Below, piece by piece: positions 56,573 to 64,000 of a stretch of DNA of 64,000 nt (the first letter of the stretch is position 1; each line of letters begins with the position of its first letter). The stretch covers positions 4,402,001 to 4,466,000 of the forward strand of contig JBLDXI010000001.1 in the NCBI GenBank assembly GCA_047495785.1, read 5' to 3'. The notes beneath the pieces are model-generated. The model was given only the letters and a program-made list of their open reading frames with translations, searched no databases and had not been told where the DNA came from. The DNA comes from Lepidodermella squamata. Taxonomy: Eukaryota; Gastrotricha. A program made the position numbers and the translations under genes.

Positions 56573-59534
56573 ATGGCCAATATCGTCATGGAGCTGACAG
56601 AGCGAAATTTGGTGAAACATGACGAGCGGTTGGCGGAAATTCGGGAGAAGCGCATGATTGACCCGAATAGCGAGAAGTTTTACCGTATTTGGAGCTGGAT
56701 TCGCGATGTCAATGAGCAACTAGCTGCAAGTGGCAATTTAACAACACCGCAGCACAGCAGGCCTGGAACAGCTCGGCAACGTGGAGGTAAAAACCATTAA
56801 TCCAAATAAAACCCAATTAAGCTATAATGGAGGAAAAAATTAAAAAAATTAAAAAATATATGAATTTTTTCAAAATTAATGTTTGAATTCATCGCCGGCT
56901 ATATTTCCTCGAAAATTCAAGCAAAATAGCCAAAAAATCCAAAAATCCAGATTTCGCAATTTCTTTAAAATTCGCAATTTCGGCACCAAAATCAAATGGC
57001 GCCCAGAAATAATTTTAACTGATCAATTATTTGAAAAATTTGTTTTAGGAGCCTCCGTCGGAAATACGACCGGCCGCCAGTCGTCACGCACCGATGGCTG
57101 GAGTGAAGATGAAGGTGATGACGGCATTGAAGACTTAATGATGGCCAACGTGGGCGCCAGTGGAGCGACGGTGCAAATCAAGCGGAACGGTGCCATCCCA
57201 ATGGCCCTACTAAACGTGACAACCACAAATCACGGCCGGGGCGAACCCCTCGACGCCTCGCTCATGTTCATTGACGATGATGTGAGTGATGTAGCAATCT
57301 TAATTAAAATGTTCATAAAATTCATTAAAAGTGCTCAGAAAATTTGGAATGGGAATTTCCTTAGAAAATTGGGCTATGAGATGAATAAGCTTGATAATTA
57401 TTGTGAGAAAAAAACGTGTTTTCCCGCCGCAAATTACCACGAGAAATTAATAGATAGCCGGAACTCATCTAATTCACAAAAACGTGCTCAAATTTATGAA
57501 TACGAGAAAAAACGAGAAATTAAACCGCTGATTATCAGCTCGTGAAATCTCGCATATAAAGTTTAAATATTGCGGCAAAAAAAGCACCCAGGGTGATACA
57601 AAACGGCGATTATCAACAGGTGTTAACCGAGTGCGCTCGTAATAGGTTTTTTCCCTATTGTATATACGAGCTACGTTAATGTTAAACCATTTGAGACGTT
57701 GAGCTGTATATTTTACTCGTGTAATGTATAATTGTCAGAAGGTCCCCTTGGTTTACTCGACCGCGATAAACAGTTTTGTTAGGCGAAAACAAAAGTAACA
57801 ACATTTTGCCGGATTAAAGGATATAGATGAGCATTAGTCAAGAGGCTCAGTGACTAAGAGAAGAATCCGTGGCGGACAATTTTGATACGAATCTTCCGCA
57901 GCGTGAAATTATGGAGGAATCACAAAACTAGGCATCACAAAAACAAACCAAAAATCAGTCCAATAATTGACGGATTTTCCCTATTTTCAGCAACAATGTG
58001 CTACAATTTTTGAAATAAGGAAATTTTATATTTAAAAAATATTATAAAATGAGCACCGCAAAATGATTGACACTATCGGATTTTTGAGACACCCTGGTTC
58101 AATTTCTTCAACGGTGAGGTCGGGATACTTGGAGTGGGAAAAATACATTTGGGCTAAACAAAGATTATAGGCTTTACAAATTTTCAAAAAATCCGCCCAC
58201 CAAAATACGCGTGACCACGAGGTGTTGGTGTGAAAACATTAAAACGTTAATGGTAAACAAGGCTTTATCAAGGGCAAAAGGCGTGTAGAATTCCACAAAC
58301 AGCTCTTTGATACCTTGATACCTTTGATACCTTTTTGATGACAATTGAATGCTTTTCAAGTTTTCTTCTTTGCAATCAAAACAGGTTATAAGAATTTTCA
58401 ATAATATTTTTCACGTGCCTATAGGTCTATGTTTTTGTCAATACGATAAATTCTAGGACACGCCTTTGAATTTTCGATTTTTTTCAATTAATGAATTTTT
58501 CGATATGTTAGGTGAGAGCGGTGGATGATGACGATTACGAGCCAGCCATTGCCAACCGCGGCTTTAAAAATTCTTGGGCGACCCTAGCTGGTTCCAACTC
58601 GGCACCTCGGCAGTATGTCTACCAGCAACAACCCAATTCCCAACAACAACAGCAACAGGCAACGACACCCCGCACCCAGTCCCGCCAGGCCTTCGTCGCC
58701 CCCGGTCAGAAGACCCAGACCCAGCAACTCAACAGCTATCAAAACTACCCTTATAGCTCGAATAAATCGTCACAGATCATTAGACCGCCGAATACGCCGC
58801 AAAATTCGAGCCAGGTGAGAAAATCATCCGGGGACTTGGGCGCTGTCACCCATAACAACGCCATGGCACCCGCGGCCTTCCAGCAAGCCATCCTAAGAGC
58901 GGCGAACCGGCAGCAAGAAACAGGCCGCTACAACCAGCAACTAACAGCCACGACCCCGGTTTCCAGCACCCCGGACAGATTGAGATCAGCACTGTCGCGG
59001 CGGGGGGTGGCACCCAGCCCGGCACCCCCTGGGAGCACCCAACAGGTGCTCTTCAAACTTCAAGTCAGCGGCGAGCAATTAAAACCGCGAGCTCTTAACG
59101 CGACCGAATCTAGGTCACAGGCCTCATTAGTGTCGAGTGACCCATCAGGTGGAACCTCGAAATTGTCCCTACCGCTAATGGACCGCATTAAACGGTTAAC
59201 ATCAAGGGTCAAGCCTCAATTAAAGTCCGCGTTTGGGTCAAGTAACGCCATTGCCCCGTCGACTGTCGACTCATTAACCGCCCCGGAAGCGGTGGTACCA
59301 ATGGTATCAAGTCGGAACCACGTTCGATTCGCCGGGGTTCCGCCCCTGGACGATGAGGACCCTGATGATAGGATAAACGTTGTCGTGCGAAATCGCAATT
59401 CGAGTAGCAATGACAATAATAACGTGGCTAAGCGGTTTATTCAGCAAACGGCTCAACGCATCTACCGGCCTTTTGTCGGGCAACGGGGTCAGTCGCAGGA
59501 AACAGCCGCTCCGCTGCAGGTCACCCTGGTGTGA
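56573..59534 (+). CDS. unrecognised 489-aa Gln/Ser-rich protein
   Basis: Three exons, 56573-56786, 57049-57281 and 58512-59534, in consistent phase, 489 aa. The first 60 residues (MANIVMELTERNLVKHDERL ... FYRIWSWIRDVNEQL) look helical and ordered. Residues 80-150 are acidic then polar (SEDEGDDGIEDLMM). The remainder is disordered, with QQQQQQ, many Ser/Thr/Pro and PRTQSRQAF, then a LPLMDRIKRLTSRVKPQ basic helix and VRFAGVPPLDDEDPDD near the end. No signal peptide or membrane segment. Codon use and GC content are raised over the exons. I do not recognise the family; an intracellular scaffold or adaptor is a guess. The ATG at 56573 was chosen over 56558 for its better context (AAAATGG). Confidence 0.8.
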
Positions 59535-60231
59535 TCTCAAAGTTGACTCACTCTCTCAATTGTTTTGATGCAATAAAAAATATTCCGTAGTTTTTATTAT
59601 TAGCTTTAATTTTTATACTTGACCTCGATATTTGCTGGGAAAATTTATCATGGTTTTTATTTTATTGATTTTACCAAACCGATCGGTTTCTTGTTTTTCG
59701 GCAAGTCAATGCGAGATTTACTATTTTTGGGTAATAAATAAGTGAAACAAGACTAACCGGTGATTTTTACTCATCAGTATTACATGTTTTGTGCCCGGCC
59801 TGCATTTCCATTACGTGAATGGCAGCGCCGAGTCTTCTGCGCTAGATTTTCGCTAACTATGGTTTTTGGGGTTTCGTGTCTTCCTAGAATCCTGATTTCT
59901 TTATTATCCGATGGGCTTCAATTTTTCGCTTATTTCGCTGCACTGGCGGTACTTCAACCTGATGCCTGAAGGAACTGATGTCGATTTCAATTCCGACGCT
60001 GCGTTAGGTAACTTTATCCTGATGCTTGGAAATAATTGTTTGAATTTCATTGGAATGAAGCGCTCAATTATTCGACCAGAGATACCCAGCTTCAGATATG
60101 TCAGAAAGGAAATTCGAGATGTACAGAAATTAATCTCACATGTCATCATTAAATATTATAGGTATAATATTGTAGCGCATATCTTGTCACACGTTTAAAC
60201 TTATAGACTTATCATTCTCCGTCCCAAAACT
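59535..60231. other. intergenic region upstream of the receptor gene
   Basis: About 700 bp. Short frames at 59760-59969 and 59911-60198 have no recognisable content. It probably holds the receptor gene's promoter and 5' UTR. Confidence 0.4.
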
Positions 60232-63200
60232 ATGGTGTTTATGACATTGACTTATCTAGCGTTGAACATCGGTTCAATGGCAACTACTATGACAGTGAAA
60301 GAATTTCGACCCAAAGTTAACGAATCATTTTACATTTCGAATTCAACAATGGAAGAAGCGATGCCAACGTACGTGGCTTCGTCCACTTTTTTCGATAGCG
60401 CGTCCGATGACAAAGTTGTCTTAACAATAGCGGCATTTGTGTGTTACGATTTCAGCGGATCAGTCACGATGGGTTCATCTTCAACGCGATCCATTCAATT
60501 GGCCCTGGATCGGCTCCAGCTGGCTGCGAACTTCACGCAGAAGTACGAAATCGTATTTGAGATGATTAATGATGAGGTATGCCGGATTGATGAAACTCGT
60601 TCCACTTATAAACCTATAACGTTGACCTTTGATAAAAAAATCTAATTTTCCATCGCAGTTATTTGTATCAAGCAAATTAGGGGATTTCGTTTTGACAGCA
60701 GAAACAACATTTTCCCTACTGATAATTGTATTGTTCCTGCCCTCAGCAATGGTAAAATTTTCAAGCTTTCGTATGAAGTTTCTCAAAAAGCCTTTATTGG
60801 AGCCGTTAGTACTGGTCCAAAAAGAAAGCTACTGGAAGTTGGCAGTCCATATTCTGGCTGCCCAAACTTAAACCTAACCCCAACCCAAACCCTAAAGCTA
60901 AACCTAAAAAATGCCTAGCCGCCTCAGAAACCGCTGCACGGGTATCCCATTGTGCTCCTCTTTTCCCAGTCTCGTCTGATTTTTCACCTTCAGGCGCGTG
61001 CGTCGATGTGAATTTTTCACTTGAAGAGCTTGATCAGATGTGACCAATTAATTCATTGTTATGATATCACAGGAAGCTGGCCGAGTTCAATTTCCCGCGA
61101 TTTTTCAACGACTTTCCAGGGGTGAAGAATCTATTACACGGCTACCTATCATAATGCTCTCGCCATGCCTGGAACTGGGGCAGAAAGTATTATCTTTGGC
61201 TGCCAAACCCCTTGGTTTGATAACGGTAATTCTTAAGGTCGACTATAGTGGCAATTCATGAAAACTTGTATTTAGATTCTATCCTACTCACTTAATTATG
61301 AGATAACAGTCAATGCCGATATTTACTCTTCAACATACCCTCTCTCGGGCAACATAATTGGCCTTTTCCCGGCATTCGTCGATTTGGTAACTCACCTAAA
61401 ATGGAGAAAATTAGCTGTAGTGAGTCATGCTGCTTATTTTTACTTTTTAAAACGACTTCACGCCGAGATGGAGGCTAAAAATGTGGAATTACTAGCCGTC
61501 GGAGAGATGTTGACCTACGGCGACTTGGATGAAGTTGACCAAGCTGTGGAAATCATAAAATCGAGTGGTGCAAGGGTGATTTTGTTCCTCGCAGATGACG
61601 TCGGCCAAATTTTGTGCAGCTTTTTCCAAAAAGGATTGGAAGCGAATTACGCTTTCATCATTTCAAATGTATATGAAATGGAAATGCACCCCGAAAACTG
61701 CAATATCATTCCGTACAGCTTGACGTGCAGTTGCGAAGATTTAGCTAAGATGGTTCGTTATGTTTTCTACATCGGAGACGGGGTTATGGCGGATCTAGAT
61801 GTGAATTCACAAGATTCGACTGGTCTAACCTACGAGGGCTATATGGCTGGACTAGCTGCACGAATATCCGATCTCACCTATCCTCAGATGTTCTCTCAAA
61901 ACATATACGACCAGACGCTTTTCATAGGCACCTGGTTAGATTTCGCAGCGAGTCTTGTAGAAAAGCGTAAAAATGAGAGCCTCCAGGACTGGACGCTCGA
62001 TAACTACAATCCACAACTTTTCAAGGGGATAATGGACAACGCGCTTTACTCTATGCCTATGGTAAAAGGGCAACTTGGTTGGTATCAATTCAGCCCGGAA
62101 ACACGTCGCGGCACTCTAAGCTACGCACCGATCGTTTGCAAGCAGCTTCAAAAGGCGGAAAGTAGCGAAACTTACGAGCTGAAAACCGTGGCAATTTTCG
62201 ATGCATATCGAAATAAGCCGCCGATAATTCATACTGAAAATGCACGATGGTACACTAAAACTGGCAAACCCTTCGCTGATTCATTTTCCTACGCGAACTT
62301 AGTTACACCACTCGTCTCGCCATCTATCTATGCCGGTCTTGCAGGTATATTTGATTTCACATATGCATAGCTTCAATTTTTGCGTTCTTTTTAGTGGTTT
62401 GCTCCCTTGGAATAGTGGTTACTCTGGTGCTTATGCTTCCGCCCAGGCCACTCCTATCGCTATTGATGCCTAAAGATGCTGACCCAAGTGTGAATCCGTA
62501 TGAAATGATCGCCCAAAACCGCTCTCCCCTGATCGGAACCTTCTTTCTTTTCATTCAAAGCTTTGTTTTACCCATGTCGAATAGTTTTCAGCCCCTTGAA
62601 ACATGTCAAGCTTTTGGCACTCTTGTATTCGCCGGCCTTTGTTCCCTTATGGCCGGCAATTACGTTAAACTTCGCTCAACACTGTTAAATGCTCGAGGTA
62701 GCAGGCTGAAACTAGTCCGAGAACACCAATATAAGCCGATTGTCGGGGTTTTCATATGGATAGCCGCAAATGCTCCCCTTCTCGGTGGCCTCCTGCCTAT
62801 GGTGGATTTTGCTGAAATTGTAACAGGGCAGCACGCTTCAGATTTCGACCCTGATCTCATTTATCTGGAGACCAAATTTTATTGCCGACTGAACCTATCT
62901 GATTCATCGGCGATCCTCTCATTTTTTGAGCTTTGTCTGCTGCAAGCTTTGGCTGGAATCCTAACTGTAAGGCTGGTTCAAGAAGTTTTTCGGGTAAGTT
63001 TGACGTTTGATGTTTCTTTTATAGCATGACCTATCCCTCTTTTAATATTTCTGCATTCTGCCGAAAGGCTGTGAAAAAGTTAGAGCGAACTCAGCGTTAC
63101 TCAATGACTGGCACAGTGATATATTGCGAAATCACAGCCCTTCTAGCTGGGTCTATGCTTGTCGCTGTTGTTCAGAATACCAACGCCCATCATATGATGC

Positions 63201-63439
63201 TAACGGTGTCTGGTGTTTGCTTAGCCGTCGGATGGATATCTATTGCTGTCACTGTTTTCGAGTTTCGAGTTCGAACGGCGAAGGATGCTGCTGAATTTAA
63301 ATCTCAGATGTGTAAGGACCGCCAGTCGATGACACTGCGACCGCTTGCTGGCCAGGATTCGACTGTTACCGGAACAGTCGACGGGCATCACATGACAAAT
63401 GTCACTTTGAGAATCGTTTCTTCTGCAGCTACTGAATGA
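60232..63439 (+). CDS. GABA-B-receptor-like class C G-protein-coupled receptor
   Basis: Five exons, 60232-60576, 61073-61225, 61276-62344, 62395-62993 and 63068-63439, total 2538 nt, 845 aa, all phases consistent. A possible signal peptide (MVFMTLTYLALNIGSMATTM) precedes a venus-flytrap ligand domain starting IAAFVCYDFSG and including LPIIMLSPC, then HLKWRKLAVVSH and GYMAGLAARI. Seven hydrophobic segments follow from about residue 515: VVCSLGIVVTLVLML, GTFFLFIQSFVLP, AFGTLVFAGLCSLMAG with NYVKLRS after it, IVGVFIWIAANAPLLGG, FELCLLQALAGILTV, VIYCEITALLAGSMLVAV and MLTVSGVCLAVGWISIAV. The segment order and the absence of a cysteine-rich linker point to the GABA-B branch. The short tail lacks the GABBR1/2 coiled coil, so heterodimer trafficking may differ. 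The ligand cannot be read from the sequence; an orphan lineage-specific receptor is possible. Confidence 0.88.
60867..60908. repeat. degenerate telomere-like CCTAA tract in the first receptor intron
   Basis: AAACCTAACCCCAACCCAAA continues with CCCTAAAGCTAAACCTA, imperfect CCTAA/CCCAA units over about 40 bp in intron 1 of the GABA-B-like gene. Reminiscent of the tract at 21988. Confidence 0.4.
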
Positions 63440-64000
63440 AGCTGAACAGCTATTAAATTCTTAGGAAAAATGAGGATTTTGCATGTTGTGTTTGGTATTT
63501 CGATTCTTATCATCAATCATCAATGGAAAAGATCTTTATCTATTTATTCACGCTGTCGGTCTGTTTGAAATATCGGTCATTGGAGTCCATAAAGTTAATG
63601 AATGTTTCGTCATTTCAATCTTGAAGTAAATCAATGTGCAGTAATTTAGAATATAAAGCATCAACAACTAAGTAACCTGAGTAATTGTGACTTTTTCCTC
63701 AGAATTGTTCTTTCGTTTCTTGGAAATGGATATGCAGAAAACGAAACGCAGAATTCAAATCATTTGGACAACAAATTAAGTAGTAAGCCTGTTTGGCTTG
63801 TCCGAAGATACCTACCTCTGGTGGTATCCGAATTGCAAAGTTTGCAAGTATCCAAATACAAAAATGCAAAGTTGACGACTCTAGCCCGAGGCTCTGCGTG
63901 AATATTGTGACTATCGATATATACCTCCGGTAAATATACCACGCCAGGTAACGAGAACGAGTCCTTTGACTACCGTTGCTATGATATGGCGTGGGTTCTA
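63440..64000. other. downstream flank of the receptor gene, nothing recognised
   Basis: AT-rich sequence to the window edge. It should include the receptor 3' UTR. No open frame with recognisable content. Confidence 0.4.

Overview
This is a stretch of animal nuclear genome. The genes are split by GT-AG introns, many only about 47-66 bp long, in AT-rich non-coding DNA. The gene set is metazoan: SLC4 bicarbonate transporters, a GABA-B-type receptor, the axonemal protein SPAG17 and a FAM228-like protein. A full-length SPAG17 implies motile cilia or flagellated sperm, which argues against a typical nematode despite nematode-like TTTCAG acceptors. I cannot name the phylum. A small, compact-genome invertebrate (for example an appendicularian or a tardigrade) would fit, but that is inference.

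Layout. 1-2430: broken Ty1/copia retrotransposon pieces on the minus strand. 3228-15203 (-): SLC4 gene A, with long introns. Its 4.5-kb intron holds two small secreted PAN/apple-like protein genes on the opposite strand (6549-6973 and 8755-9443), made by a local duplication that also copied the promoter. 17664-29187 (+): SPAG17 in 14 exons, about 2147 aa, with a fourth small secreted cysteine-rich gene (22094-22363) inside intron 8. 30809-31423 (+): a secreted helical protein with a long hydrophobic Gly/Ala core. 32569-33336 (+): a third close PAN-like paralog with the same promoter and UTR. 34925-36237 (-): FAM228-like gene. 38830-54013 (-): tandem array of three SLC4 genes (B, C, D) with very short introns that differ between copies. 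55632-55805 (+): a possible 57-aa secreted peptide. 56573-59534 (+): an unrecognised 489-aa Gln/Ser-rich protein. 60232-63439 (+): a GABA-B-like class C receptor of about 845 aa.

Mobile and repeated DNA is plentiful and sits in introns and gene flanks: a CAG-flanked 484-bp MITE, a TTAA-flanked piggyBac-type MITE just upstream of SLC4 D, an inverted-repeat element with perfect 42-bp arms holding a second TA-flanked element, a CCGAAGTT-rich element in an SLC4 C intron, paired tRNA-like repeats in a SPAG17 intron, and a dispersed repeat of about 290 bp.

The most unusual theme is the small secreted PAN-like family. Core promoter, signal-peptide exon and 3' UTR are nearly constant while the mature protein diverges, and three of the four members lie inside introns of unrelated genes. 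Exon joins were worked out by hand from splice signals, reading phase and paralog comparison. For every gene given with exon coordinates the summed exons form an open frame.
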